Positions 49,021 through 62,519 are shown, counted from the first letter of the stretch. The stretch is 64,000 nt of DNA from Ceratothoa steindachneri (GCA_963969495.1 OZ018318.1:173836294-173900293), one strand, 5' to 3'. Notes: generated by a model from the letters alone, not told the origin. Made by a program: numbers and translations.

Positions 49021-49840
49021 AGCAGCAGAGGCAACCACGTGCCCCCCATCCCACCCATCAACTAAGAAACCGTCGCTTTATTGCCGTGCCACCACCAGTC
49101 AGTTCGGCGTGGGTTACCCATCCACCCACGACTCCCCCATTGCCCGGCACACGTCTGGGCAGTAAACACGAGGGGAAGCGGCAGGCATCAAGCGGGTAAC
49201 AGCAGCAGCAGCGGGAACCACGTGGACCCCCCCCAGCAACAAGGCAGGCGACGCCTTGTTCCAGCGCCACCACCAAACAGGCTGGCGTGGGCCTCCCACC
49301 CGCCTCCACACCTCAACAGCCCGGCACAAATCAGGTTGAGATAGAAGAAGGGCACGGGCAGGCAGCGAGAGGGGGGACCAGCAACTCCGCTCACACCTCA
49401 ACCCAGTCACCTACCTCCTGCGCACCTAAGCCACAGAGGAGAGAGGGACACAGGCCTTAGGCCCACCGCGCCCACCCCGTCGAGGGGCCACCCACGGCGC
49501 TTCTCAATGCATAACCCCTGATAGAGCCTCTACGTGGACCCTCTAGCTACGGCGAGGCACTCAACGAAGAGAGTAAAGCCATCCTCGTGTGTGTGGCTTG
49601 ACTTGTGAAGAGGCTGCTCGACCGGCGGCAGGGCACCGCAGCTCCCAACGAGCAAGACCTCGACGCACTCCTCCGCGAAGAGGTGCTCACTGCCGTCATA
49701 GGGCGTACCCTCCAGCCCCTACCATCATCTTCATCGCCGAGGGGGCCCACCCAACACCCTCTCCACCCACTTTACTCCCACAACCAAGATGAAGGCGGAG
49801 AGTGATAGCCCCGCCGTACCAGCTCAAGCGCCGTCGACCA
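49021..49840 (+). other. GC-rich region between the LINE ORFs
   Basis: Contains a 140-180-bp duplicated stretch: phrases such as GGCGTGGGYYWCCCA followed by CGCCYCCAC and GCCCGGCACA recur at about 49109 and 49273. Open frames in it are low-complexity (Pro, Ala, Arg, Thr). It may be the degenerate end of ORF1 or a spacer. Confidence 0.4.
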
Positions 49841-51300
49841 CGCTTAAGGTGATGCAGTGGAATGTGCAGGTCCTCCGCCCAGGAACACCAGCTGCTGCAA
49901 GCCGTCTTCCAGGAAGACCTGGACCTGGGTCTCCTAAAGTATACAGTAGAAACTTACGCCAGCCGGCTTTGAGTGGCGAGTTGCAGGCTACACCCTCCAC
50001 TCGCTTCCGGCTGGTGACGGAAAGGGGCGTGGCTGTGCAGCCCTCATACGGAGCACCATCCCGCACAAGACGATCGCCGTCCCCGTGTACTGTGGTGGCA
50101 GCGTGGAGGTCTTAGCACTGGAGCTGCAGCTGGGGCCGCTCACTCTCACGGTATACAATCTATACATGAGCCAGCGATACCTGCTGGAAGCAGCGGAGCT
50201 GCTCTCCCTCGCATCCACCTCCAGCCTTCTTGTGGCATGCGACTCTGTGTCACCCACCAAAGTGACTGGGCTCTACCTGGCCGACCTGCACGAAGAAGTC
50301 CCACGAGGGTTCAAGAAGCTCTACACCTCATCACTGCCAAGTGCGAAGAGATGGGGCTCAAGATCTCGGCAGAGCAGTCCCAGGCCATGGTCATCAAGAC
50401 TTCCACGCCTGCTGGCCAGCAGCTGGGCGTTCAGGGAGTTGAGATGGCATGGAACGACTCCTACCAGTACCTCGGGATGTGGATGGTCAGTTGGCTGTCC
50501 TTCACGAAGCATGTCACGCACTTGAGGGAGCGGGCCCGGCTGAACGTGATGAGGGCCATGACACGGCCGAGCACAGGGGCAACCTTCCCCTTTTTCCGCC
50601 TCTACTACCTGCAGGTAGTGTGCTCCCTAGTTGACTATAGCGAACAGGTCCTCGTAGCGCTACCCCGGAAGCAGCAACAGCTGCAGGACCTGGCAGCGCA
50701 GGGCAGGCGTGTCCGGCTCCACTGGATTCCCATCCACGTGGGCGTGGGCGGCAACGAGGCTGCCAAGCGAGCCACCCACGGCCTCACAATCACCTGAACC
50801 ATGTGCACCAGCCTGCAGCAGCTCAAGGCGCAGGCCAAACGTAGGGCCGCCTACAACGCCCACCAGCAGTACCAAGAATGGTAAGCAACCAAGAGGCAAG
50901 TGGCGTTGTATGCTGCATACACAGCCTATCGCCCACTGAACGCAGCCTTCTAGCAGCCTAGAGCGAACGGCGTGCTGTTGTAGCCTGTGATCCTAAACCA
51001 CGCGTGAAGAGCTGCACTCCGACTTTATGGCAGGGAGGTGCGAACACTGTGGTGGCCGCTCCCGGCGCCCACTGGTGCACTACCTCCTCTCCTGCCCAGC
51101 CACCGCCTGCCTCAGGCTAGAGCCAGCGCCAGCCCCTTACCCTGTAATAGGCGCCCTACTGAGGGCACGAGGTGCAAGAGCCACCCAGGTGGTCCGCCAC
51201 TCACCAACAAACGAGCTGCTGGAGGTGCTGAGAACAGTACCCCCTCCGCGTTGATTGCCGCCTGCGCCTGGCCGGGCGACAGGTGGTGAAGACCGCCGCC
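49840..51300 (+). pseudogene. ORF2 pseudogene of the GC-rich LINE
   Basis: LKVMQWNVQ (49844) is the start of the APE endonuclease. TIAVPVYCGGSVEVLALELQ and LTVYNLYMS (50073-50170) come from its middle. LVACDSVSP (50226) is followed almost at once by LITAKCEEMGLKISAEQSQA (50328-50387), a late RT stretch, so the end of APE and all of the RT palm are missing. YQYLGMWM and RLNVMRAM continue the RT end. RVRLHWIPIHVGVGGNEAAK (50707-50766) is an RNase H motif with the His and Asn-Glu in place. C-EHC-(8)-H-(4)-C (51036-51096) is the C-terminal zinc motif. A few frame changes and stops remain. Confidence 0.78.
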
Positions 51301-51510
51301 AGCCACTAGCAGCATACAAGCCACGCGTGGGACACTCCGCCACGTCTTGCTTCACGCCGACACCGGTGGGCTCTCCCCTTTGTGTAATGTTTACGCTTAT
51401 GTTATGTGTATTTATATATTATTATGTCATTATATTATTACTGTATTTGTATTAGATAATGTATAAATGTATGCTATTGCACAATAATCCTATACATACA
51501 TACATAAATT

Positions 51511-53560
51511 ATTTCAACTTCTGGATGTTGAAGCATTTGGTCTCCTAATGCAGTAGGTTGCCTGTGATCCAGTATCGCCCATGATAGTCCTTGTCGTTAT
51601 TAAGACTGGCGTCAAAAAAGTGGACTACTCCCAAAGGATAAAAATGTTCTATCTAATTTTTATTACTAAATGCAAACATAAAAATATCAAAGTATTCAGA
51701 GCGTTCTAGTTTCTTTATATGATTTTTTGGGGTAAAATTTTAATATTTCAACGCACTTAAGAGCAGATACTCATAATTGCTAATGAAAACTTGATTTTGT
51801 GTAGATTCCTTGTTTTTTGCGCCAAAGTCCATTAAATTTTTATATAATTGGATGTTTGGGTGGGTTTTTACAGCAATGTATTTTAAAAACCTAAAGAGAT
51901 TCTAGTACACAAAGAAGTACCGTATAAAGTACTACCCCTTTAAATTGCATGCTATTTATGACAATTATTTTATGTAATTATGCAAAGCATGTTTTTAATA
52001 GAGAATTAAATTATTTTTCTAGTAATTTTGGAGCCCCTGTTAAGTAAAATGGCATAATGTTCCCAGGCAAATATTGAATATCGACTCACTTCCGCCTGCC
52101 AGGCATGGCAGGGCTTAACAAAATTTCCTCCTTAATAAACAAAGAATAACTCCATTGTTCGGGGCTGTCTTATTACAAGGCTCTACAGGAAGGTGGGAAA
52201 CACTGATACTATCTAGGCTGAGATTACATAATATCAAATACTTTATTTAAATTACATATATAATATAATATTAGGGTTTAAAGAAATTAATGATGTTTGA
52301 AAAGATTTATTTTAAATAATTAGTGAAGAGAAAGATCAGATGAGTTGATCGTAAAACCTTCCCATCCCATTTGGATCATCAATCCTGGAAAATTTTACTG
52401 AAAGAAAAAAATGATCAATTTATAGCCTTTATAAATTAGGTAACACTCGGATAATGTGAGACATATTTTGTTTGCTCTTTTTTATGTAAAATTGGTTTGT
52501 TTATCTTTCAATAAATATCCAATCAATTAACTGAACTTATTAGGTGATTCCTTTAAAATGAATAAATTTATGACATGGCATTTTTCAATTATTCAATTAG
52601 CCCGCTGCTTAGACTATTCGAACGTTGATAGAAAGCATATTATATAAGACCTTTCAAAACTCCAGTAGACCGCATATTAGACAAGAACCGAATTTTGTAT
52701 TTTCCATTTCATTGAATTTATAATCTTTATTTTGTTGTATAAAATATTTATTAAAAGAGTTGTCTTACCTATATAAAAATGCCATCAACTCTTTAGTCAA
52801 GCATAGCATTGACATAAACATTCCTGTTATTCTTTTGTCTAATACAAACATTACATTTTGAATGTATTAATCAAAGTAAATCAAAACGCAACTCCAAAAC
52901 CCTATGCAGAAAATATTTTGAACTGATTAACCAGCTGGAACAAAAAATGATTGTCCGAAATCAGTCATTAGCAGAATTCCAATTACAGAAATGCAATAAA
53001 GTCTGCTTTAGGCGTTGCTGATTTAGTCTCAGGATTTTCTTACTCTATTTTTTGAGTAAGATTTATTGTCTATCTAACAAGGTGCGTCTGCCATATAATA
53101 TAACCATCATTCGAGCCCCCTCCTTAAACTGATATTTGAATGATTTTAAGGGGTATTTATTATTTCAAAAGTGTAAAGGAGTATTTTTCAAGAGCTTTTG
53201 ATCTTACAAATCATTTAGTTATTCTCAAAATTTGTGGGAACCGCCCATTAAAATATGAAAGTGGATAAAAAAATAATTCCTATGGTACCGCTCAATCAAA
53301 GAAAGCAAGATGGTGAAGATGGTGTTTTGTGATTTCCCTCCAAAAGGAGGCTATAAACGCAAGGATTGCGTGATTGTGAGAAGCTATGCTATGTTTAAAG
53401 TTGAGTTGCATATCTTTTACGAGTCAAATTCTTTGATAAAAATCCAATAAACATTGTTGCATAAGTGGTCAGGTGGACCTGGAAGAAGGGCTTATCCGAT
53501 GTGCATTGCCTCTATTTTAAAACCTAAAATTAGCTCATATTTGTGTTTCCTTCTTTAATT
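51511..53560. other. AT-rich stretch without recognisable gene
   Basis: No open frame above about 60 codons, no conserved motif and no clear repeat. Confidence 0.5.
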
Positions 53561-56500
53561 AAAGACTGCCTTGACCAACTTCTCATTTCTTCTGTACTGC
53601 GCTCAAGAGCAAGGTGGGAACAGTGTTGATTTGCCAATTCAGCGTCGCTATTTCAGCCCCACCTCATTAACCTCAGGCTGCTTCAGCACGTCTGTTTCTA
53701 GCTTCAACATAGTTTCAAGAACTAAATCATTAAAACAGGAGGCCTACAATACGGTTTATATAATAAAATTAATTGTGCAATTAAAATAATTTCATACCAT
53801 TTAGTAACATCTCCTTAGTCATTTTGCTTATTCTATACGAGTGCATCTAGTGCATGGGGCACGCCCACATTTTATTTAAATAAGATGATATAGATTTGAT
53901 GAGAAAGATTTGATGCAATCATAAATGTTCCTTCGATGTACCAAATGTTTGAATTTGATACAATTTCCATTCAGCTTTCTCTCTCTTCTCTCTCCCTCTC
54001 TCTCTCTCTTTTTCTCTTAAAAAAATAATAATTCTATCGTGGATCGTTACGCTTCTATCAGACAAAATTTTTCGGTTTTTTTGGTTGTGTTTAGATATTT
54101 TGCATTTGTGAGGCAATTCGACGCCTTGAATAGTTTTTAAGTTTATAATAACTTATGTGAATTCTTTCCGTTTATGCAGAATTATTTTTCTCATTGCTTG
54201 TCTATTTGTGCCATGTCAGTTTATCACATATTTTATGTGCATTTGTTAATAATAATGCTACTGGGTTCGCGTGTATTCTCAGCCTAGCTATGTTCGTTAA
54301 ATTTCTTGATATACCATTCTTATAACCTATGAATTCTGGCTCTGCATTGTCCATCTTGGCATCCTTCTCTTGCTTTGTACTGTTTGCGCCATGATTTTAA
54401 AATTAGAAGTATAAAGAATGTTAAATAGTTGGCATCAATTCCAAAAGCGAACTATAAAGGAATGAAGGAAGTTACCCGGACCTCACTGGAGCGCTGCTCT
54501 CTCTCGAGTTGCTAATGGAAAACGAAACTGCTCTCATTTGAAAGATAAAACAATCCATCACTCTCATTCGTTGTGACCTCTTATCGGCTTTATAATTGGT
54601 CTGGTCTTAAATGTTTCCTGCTATAGCTCTGATTGGTGAGTGAAGATAGTATTGGCAGAAGGATTTGCAACAGAGAGTTTATCCCTCAAATGTGAATGGT
54701 TGGGTATCATCAAGATTATAAATAATAAATCAAAAGAAAAAGAAAAGATGCCAGCACGCTTTCATGTTTTAACCGAATAAAAGTTAGGGAAAAGCCCCCC
54801 AAAATAGTAATATAGATATATGTAGACATAAATTTAGATGAATGGCCACGAAATTAGAGGATTCAAAGCTTGATAATGTTGTTGATTTTATTCCCTTGAA
54901 GCTCCTAAGTAATCGAAAGGAATACTCATTAGGCCTGAGCCGCATTACCGAGTATAATGTTCTGGTAAAGATAGTTGGTACGTACCATTTACAATCCCGC
55001 CCTGGTCTATATCACTGCACCCTCTTACCTTGAACTCATTTTTACTTGGTTCAGGTGCAAAAAAATAGGGTTCATTTCGATATTCTTTGAGATAATTTAA
55101 GGCGTGGAAAACTATCATGTTCAGCGAAAACATGGCAACACAGGAGGTTACGTTATAGGTGGGAGTCTCTCTCACAAAGTTTCCTACCCTCCTTCACATG
55201 AATCGAGTATGGAAATAAAAAGGTTTGGAGTAACGTTGATATAACAAAAAAATTCGTCGTGGAAAAAAGAAGAATTTCTTGACGCTTTAAACCATATCGA
55301 TGGCTGGACAGACCCGCGAAAATGCATAGAAATACATTCGGATTGATGCGGATAGGCGAGACCAAGATTGTTGCTTATGTTCTATGGCTATTTTGTGTTG
55401 TCTGAAAAAAATGATCCTAAAAGGGTCAGCGAGTAATTAAAAAATTTTTTTGGGAACAATCACAAAATTATCTTAAGAATATGGTTATAATGACATTCAT
55501 TGCCGGTAAGCCTAAATCGATAAATGAAAGTGATAATAGCCTGCTTCTCTTTTCAAACATGGGTTGTGAACTAAATAAATTGTTTTAAGAATTTTTCCGA
55601 AATATATTTTAATAATAACAATGATAATAACAAGCTATTTTATAGGGATTTCATTTATTAGACGAAAAGTGAATTACATTTAGCGAGGCAAAATTTTATT
55701 CTGAATTGGATCACTTTAGCACGAAGATTTTTTAAAATATCGAATTTCAAATTATAATGAAGTGGGTTATTATATTTTTTATATTTAGCGTGCATTTGTT
55801 TGGCTGATTTAAGACGGATTCTTTTCATTTATAGTTAGTTAAATTCAAATTAACAAAGACAGAGACAAAATTCAAAGCAACCTTTGAATTTTTTCTCTCT
55901 TCCTAACTATTATCAAGCTGATTGGCATTGAAGTGTTCTGTTTAGTTTACAGAAGTAAAATATTACTTATATTAACTAAATACATAATGCATTTTACATT
56001 TTTGGTGGAATAACCACCATAGTACTTCAAAAATTTTAACGATTGGTAAGAAACAAGATTCATCAGGTTAAAATATCGATAATTATGTTAGTAAGCGAAC
56101 ACATTAAATAATAAATAAGAGCACACGAATACTGAAAAAATATCTTAATCTCAAACTTATTCTTATAGCAGCTTTTTGCCTTTAACCATAAAGAGATTTC
56201 TGTAACAAAGAGGAAAATTGTCTAGGTAAAGTTCAGTTTCATCTCAGCATGAAAAATGCAATAAAATGTTTCGTGTTAAGTTATAACTATGTAATTTTCT
56301 GTAGGTATGAGTTTTCAATCAATCTTTCTCTCTATATATATTTTTATTGTTTTCAAGGTTAAAACAAATGTCCTCCATTCATTTCACAAACAGCCTTATC
56401 CTTTTATTCTCCAGTGATCGTTAGTGCCCATTATTTGGTATACCAAGCCATTTACAGAATGAAAATTCTACTTTCTAAGAAAAAACGGCTCGGTATAGAA

Positions 56501-57900
56501 ATTTTCCAATGCCATTTGCAATTTGGGGAATTTTATTTCCATTTCTACGAAATAAATAACCGAAAACATTGGAGTGGTTGCAAAAAATCATTAAATCTTT
56601 TAGGAGAAAGAATTAACAGGATTTACTGCAGGGGTAAAATATTTAATTGATTAGTCAGAGGCAAAATTGTGAATATTAATTTTTATTTTTATCCAAAGAA
56701 ATATAAGTCAATTAGCTTTTAGTAAATTCTATCGGCAAAGAAATATTGTCAAGGATGTTCTATTTATAATAAGAGATTATAAACAGTAGTTTGAATTAAA
56801 TGCATATAAGGTTTAACTGAACCATTTACAGCAATATTCTTAATCGTGTTTGGTTTCCTTTTTTTTACTTGTGGTGGTCTAGTTGAAAGTTTACATCTCT
56901 ATTATTCCTAAGTGACTTTCTTTCACAATAGTAGAAGGAAGGAAACCTGGCAATGGATGTCATTTATATTTTGATATATTTTCAGAAAATTTAGGGGACT
57001 ATTTCGTTTTCTTTACTATTTTTGCTTAAGACGAACAAAGCTTAAAAGAATTTGCAGCTTTGCATTTATTGTAAATATGATTTTTTCCATAATAGGTGAA
57101 TAGGGACAAATAATTTTAGAAGTGTCCTGCCCTAATTATTTTTTATTTTCAGGTATTTATAACAAAAAGTGAAATTATTCATTTGTCTATGTAAAAAAAC
57201 AAATTCCATAAGCCTGTCTCTCTTCTTATTGATAAATTAGCCTCTTTAACGCAAAGAATAAACCAAAGGAGGAAGAAAAATTGTCGATTTTATGCGAGTT
57301 GCTGCTCTTCAGAAATTCCTCAAATGCCCCTAAAACAATACCAAAATTGGTTATCATAATGACGATTCATTCCGCTTTGCTGAGGGATAGAAATTAGTTC
57401 CGAAAACGCGCTTTTGAAGGAGCATTATTATTCTTATTTTATTTTAAGGTTAAGTTTTTTCTCTTATTTACATATTCTTTTCTACTTGTTAGCATTATAT
57501 ATCCTCAACAACAATAATGAAGAATTGCAATTCGGGTTGTTTTGTTGTCCTGTTAGATGAGCAAGTTAACAATCCACCAATAATAATGCAAATCACGTTT
57601 AATTTGTCATTAAAACCAGTGATTTCCTCGCCAACCAGAAGCCCAATATATCCTAAATACACAATCGCCCGATTGCCATCTTCATTTTTACTCGCCCCTT
57701 CTTCGCTCTGCAGAGAGGCTTTCTCTAGCTGTGACCTAGACCTATGTGTTGAGGAAACTTTCTTATTGTATGCTCGCCATCACAAAAGTAGGAATATTAA
57801 ACATTATCTGGTGTGCATAAGTTCAACTTTACTCCAAGCCGTAGCCCAACGCTACTAAAGGCTATATAAATCAGGACCGATGTATAAAATGGCGAAACCA
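53561..57900. other. AT-rich stretch without recognisable gene
   Basis: Short frames only (60-113 codons), for example 54842-55033, 56414-56650 and 57517-57858 (all +), with no family I recognise. A short CT-rich run sits at 53977-54012. Absence of introns, domains and known repeats does not exclude small exons. Confidence 0.45.
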
Positions 57901-58740
57901 AATACGGCCAAGCTGCACCGTCACGTAGCAGCGAAGGTCGTGTCAACTCTTAACTGACCTAAACTCATCCGCTTTAGCTGCCAGAATCTACCCAAATAAC
58001 AATCTCTATTTCTCCTCTTCTCAGCAAGGTAAAATACTCCAGGCTGGCGAATCCCATGCATATCTTACAGCTACAAGCTATTACTTCACCATCGCTCTTA
58101 CATAATCAATTCCAGAAGGGTTTGCGCGATCTTACAGCTGATAAGCTTCTAAATCATAGCCGGAAAAACGACTGGCAAGGACCTTACTCAGGTAATTTAG
58201 GACGACTAACTACGACCTGATCAAGCTTTTCAATACTGATTCTTGACACCCACTGGCTTCAATACTAGCTCGGGCTCGAAGACATCCCTTTCAATTCATA
58301 AGCCATTAAATGTATTCCTCAATTCAAGTCAAGTCAAGGAAACACATTTAATCAAACGCCGCGTTTTAAGTTGGTGCTAGCTTTGATCCGGTACTTTATT
58401 TCCTCTTTCTTACTAGTTTTATTGCCTCCATCATCCCAGCGGCACAGGAGGGAAGAAATTGTCCCCCATCTCTCATTACTACAAAATGTATCTAGTTAGA
58501 AAATTCCTTTTCTATATCAATGTGTATCCAGGCTGTGCTATTTCTTTGCTATTTTTAAAAGCACTTGTCCGCAAACACATCTGAAGGGCGTATTCTCTGA
58601 TGCATTTTCAATCATTCTTGATTTTACATAAGTTGTTCTCTAGTACTCATTCTACGAATGACTTTTTACTGCAGTTCCCCTATTCATGTCCCACAAGATA
58701 CTTTAGCCCTGCCTGTTCAAGTATTTTTAACCCACTCAGT
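57901..58740. other. Mixed-composition stretch without identified gene
   Basis: Slightly less AT-rich than its neighbours, with polypyrimidine-AG phrases (for example at about 58008-58024) that would suit splice acceptors. I cannot assemble an exon with a recognisable product. Confidence 0.35.
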
Positions 58741-58983
58741 TCTCTGCCACTTTTCAGTTACGCAGCTCTCAAATCTCTGGAAAAAAGAAATAAAATTACA
58801 TTTTACACAGAAATAACCTCTTTTCGTGTGAGTGCTCACACTCAAACAATCAGCCAAACAGTGCGTATCAAAGTTTTATCCTTGGAAGTTTCATGCAAAG
58901 GAATTTTTACTTGCATAACTGAATGCTGCAACGAAGATGTTGGCTACGATAAAAGATGTGTGCCTTTCTCAACCATCGCTTAG
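58741..58983 (+). other. Possible terminal exon of an unknown protein
   Basis: A polypyrimidine-rich acceptor (TCTCTGCCACTTTTCAG, ending about 58758) opens a frame that continues to TAG at 58981. The frame encodes roughly 75 residues with a Cys-rich end (CKGIFTCITECCNEDVGYDK). The frame itself is open further upstream from 58600. Evidence for an exon is only the acceptor, a continuous frame and a balanced composition; no family was recognised. A chance ORF is at least as likely. Confidence 0.2.
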
Positions 58984-59476
58984 CAATAGCCCTCACTCCT
59001 TCCCTTTTTCTATAAAAGGATAGGACTTGAAGGAAAGTTTGTGGCTGCTTACTTTAAATAAGGTCATTAAACCGGAGAATATATAGTGCCCTTCTCTCTG
59101 ATTTTACATGAATCATTGCAAGTAAACACTACTTTCTCAAGTTTATCCAACTGCGCCGAACGCCACAGAACAATGTCCTGCCTACCACATGGAAGCTAAA
59201 CGGATAAAATAAATAGTTATCCAAGAAAGAAAAAATGGGAATAAGATCTAATATGTAGCGGCGGAAGAAGGGAAGACTATCTTAACTGCTGCAACTGAAG
59301 TTAACATCGCTTGCACCATCAAATTAAAGAAAACAACGTGCATACTTAAATAAGAAATAATGATTAAAACGCGCAATCAGGATCATCTGCAACTATCTTA
59401 TATTTAATGTTAAAAGAGGATGTCCTCTGTTTGAAGTAATTTCGATTAGATTATATTTACGCCTTAATATAATATA
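58984..59476. other. Spacer without recognisable gene
   Basis: No motif seen before the TA target site of the mariner at 59475-59476. Confidence 0.5.
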
Positions 59477-60776
59477 ACGAGTGTTCCAATAACTTGGACA
59501 GATTTTAAATGTCAGTTAAGTTTGAGCGTCTCATGATTTTTTCTTTTTCTTTCAGATTTAACAATTAGTCTTTGGCAATTTGAACCATGGAAAGATTACC
59601 CCTTGACCAACGGTTTATGGTTATCGAAGCCTATTACGAAAATAGACATTCAAACAGAAACGCATTTAGGGTATTTTGCGATTTTTCAGGTCAACATAAC
59701 CAACCAACCAAGAGTGCATTTAGAAAAATTGTTTGTAAATTCAAACAAACGGGGTCGGTGGCAGATATGAAAACGCCATTGCGTGCTCGTTTACGCTATT
59801 CAGCTGAAAACATTGCTGCAGTGCGCGAGAATTTGGCCGAAGATACAGACACCTCTATTCGTCATTGCACGTAGGAATTGAACCTCTCCAAAAGAATATT
59901 ACATCGAATTTTGACAAAAGATTTCTCTCTACACTCTTACAAAATTCAATTGAAACCAGAACTGAAGACTGCTTACCATTTGAAGCGCTGTACATTCGTC
60001 AATTGGGTGCACGAGCAAGACAATCCGATGATGATTTTTCGCAAAAATCATCTATAGTGATGAAGCCAATTTTCATTTTGGTGGATTCGTTAATAAGCAG
60101 AATTTTCGCATTTGGGATGATGAATATCCAGGGAAGATTGTTGAAAAGCCACTGCATCCACAAAAGGTCACTGTTTGGTGTGAATATTTTGCTAGCGGAA
60201 TCATTGGGCCGTATTTCTTCGAAAAGGATGCCGAGAATTCTGCTACGGTGACAGGCAAGCAATAATTTGCCATGATAACCAACTCTTTATGGCCTGAATT
60301 GAACTCTATTGTTGTGGAAGATTTGTGGTTTGAACAGGATGGCGCCACATGCCATACAACCAATGCAACAATTGATTTATTGAATGGGAAGTTCCCAGGT
60401 CGCATTATGTCTCGAAACAGCAAGGAAAATTGGCCACCACGATCGTGTGACTTGACGCCTTTAGATTTCTTTCTATGGGGGCATCTCAAAGGTAAAGCAA
60501 ATGGCAACAAGCCAACAACAATTCAACAGCTGAAGGATGAGATAATAAGGCATATGGGTGAGATCGAGGATCAACTATGCAAAGACGTCATCGAAATGTT
60601 TGACCATTGAGTAGAGGTGTGCCGCCGAAGCCTTGTGGGACATTTAGGCGATACTATTTTTCACATATAATTGCCATGACTCAAACAACATGATCCAATA
60701 GTGAAATCAATAAATCTTTACCAATAACACTGTTTTATTTACTGCTAACTTTGATCCGTCTTAATGGAATACCCTA
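59477..60776 (+). mobile_element. rosa-type (DD41D) mariner, copy 2
   Basis: Exactly 1,300 bp between TA at 59475-59476 and TA at 60777-60778. The left end begins ACGAGTGTTCCAATAACTTG; the right end, reverse-complemented, begins TAGGGTATTCCATTAAGACG. The structure and both end sequences match copy 1 (21455-22754), which lies in the opposite orientation. The right end is within a TATATA run, so the limit could shift by two bases. Confidence 0.88.
59587..60610 (+). pseudogene. rosa-type mariner transposase pseudogene, copy 2
   Basis: The cut-and-paste transposase. The first frame runs from ATG 59587 (MERLPLDQRFMVIEAYYENR), with helix-turn-helix words MKTPLRARLRYSAENIAAVR, to a TAG at 59872. 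The same frame then continues (ELNLSKRILHRILTKDFS, NWVHEQDNP) to about 60040. A frameshift brings in IIYSDEANFHFGGFVNKQNF, whose Asp codon (60059-60061) is the first catalytic residue. A TAA at 60263 interrupts this frame. The last part has FEQDGATCHTT (second Asp) and NWPPRSCDLTPLDFFLWG (third Asp). I count 41 residues between the second and third Asp, the DD41D signature of rosa elements. Two stops and one frameshift disable it, but all three catalytic Asp codons remain. Confidence 0.9.
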
Positions 60777-60778
60777 TA

Positions 60779-62519
60779 TATTTGCTGACAGATGCAACGG
60801 GGTTTTTGTCTATAACTTAGTCTAGTACACTACTATTTCAAACCTTATTAATTTATACCTTCAATTCAACTTTTAAACTATTCCGTTTATTTTTTAAATG
60901 AATACTTTCTTTCACATGTGAATATATGTTTATAATGAAGTGTCCGCTTAAATTTAGATAGTTTCTGATATATTTGTGCCAAAATCACTAGAAAAAAAGA
61001 GGAAGATTAGCACTGATTTTGGAAGAGAATGATATATTTCTTCCTTTTGGATCAAGCTGGAATAACCGTCATAATTCCCAGTTTCTCCTTAAAGTTTGAA
61101 AATCCGCTTTAGTGGGCCATTTTCAGTGGGAAATGTTGTGACTACTATGGGGGATTGGCAGAGGAGACAAGGTTCTTTTTAAAATTTGGTTACCCTTTAG
61201 GGCAAGTGAAAAAGATTGAAGAGTGATAAGTCATCCTCAAGTGGATATGACACTAACACCCTATGACGCATGAGTTCAATTATGTACTGGGAATATTCGA
61301 CTTGGGTATATTGCACCTGAAGTTAAGTTGCAATATAACTTCCACTTAAGGGCTGTTGCATGGACTGCTAGCATAGAAGGTGCTATAAAATTCTTACAGC
61401 ATACAACAGCCTACCTACACGCTAACCTGCTCACTTCAGGACATCCTCAAGGAAAATACAGACTCATTTAATTGTAGTAACGTTAGCGGAGGTTTTACTA
61501 CATGCTGTAGGATAAAAGCTCTTCCCCTAAATCGCCCAAGCCGTTGGAAAGAACAGATTCCATCTGCTCCAAGGGAGGTATAAAAAACAACAAAAAATGG
61601 GGGGAAAGAACCACAAATCAATCACAGTGATTGCTATATTTGTCTTGTTAGTTCTAGTTACTCCATTCCCTACAAAAAAAATATGTGGAGATGTCAAGAC
61701 TTTGACTCAGCAAATTAATCTGTGATACACAGAAAAAAATATTTCATCTCAGAATTTCCTACACTGAGTGCCCTTCTTCTTTTATCATTGTGGAAGATAA
61801 AAAGGATGTTGAGTGTATTAACACATTGCTGGGTAACATTGACTCTTAATAAGAAAGTTTATTTTTTTATATCTAAGCAGTTACCTAACTTAGAGCCTAA
61901 TGATTTAATAGGAGACCTAACTATGTCAAGAACCCAGCTGAAATTATACCATCCAGCAACCATCAATAAATTTATCGAAAAAGACAAGCTAAATTGACAC
62001 CAGGAAATCAAACAAAGGAATAGCAGATATTTCTAGTCGCTTCCAACAGAAGCATCAAATTTGTTTTATTGTAAAATGCTAACAAAAAAGCCTTTTTACC
62101 ACATACCTACTAAAAAAACGTAAAATGTAAGCAAAGGTCAAAAGGAGCTTACAGGAACTCTAATTTCATCTTTATCATTGATCCATTTGCTTGTACCTAA
62201 AAGTGGTGAATATCTTGCTTGGAAATCATAGTGGATAAATGAAATGCCCTGCTTTAGATAATTTCTCAAATATGACCGCTGTAATTATTTAAAAATTATA
62301 GTCAGCACCTTAGATTTGCCCTCGAATTACTCCAATATATTTGTCAATAAATATATTATATACTATTGTATTTAGGGCAAATTACCACAGAAAATGCATG
62401 AAAAGCCTTTTGCTTATTTCTCTAAAGATGAATTAAAAGAGTACCTGAGACTTCTTTTCTTACTCCTGGTGTGCGTTTTCTCATTTACGAACTAATTTCC
62501 TCCGATATAAATATATCTT
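60779..62519. other. AT-rich stretch without recognisable gene
   Basis: Short frames only; no conserved motif or repeat was seen. Confidence 0.5.

Larger units (their letters stand above)
47880..51510 (+). mobile_element. GC-rich I-type LINE, internally deleted
   Basis: A plus-strand non-LTR element of strikingly high GC content in an AT-rich region. ORF1 has a gag-like part and three knuckles (48029-49000). ORF2 remnants comprise an APE start (49845), APE middle (50070-50240), the RT end (50310-50650), an RNase H segment (50700-50800) and a C-terminal zinc motif (51036-51096). The RT core is deleted. After 51370 the sequence turns AT-rich, ending in TACATACATACATAAAT (51494-51510), probably its 3' tail. 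RNase H after RT supports the I superfamily. Confidence 0.75.

Noticed and set aside
49021..50200. Many long overlapping ORFs on both strands
   Set aside because: High GC content lowers stop frequency in all frames; only the frames with LINE motifs are supported.
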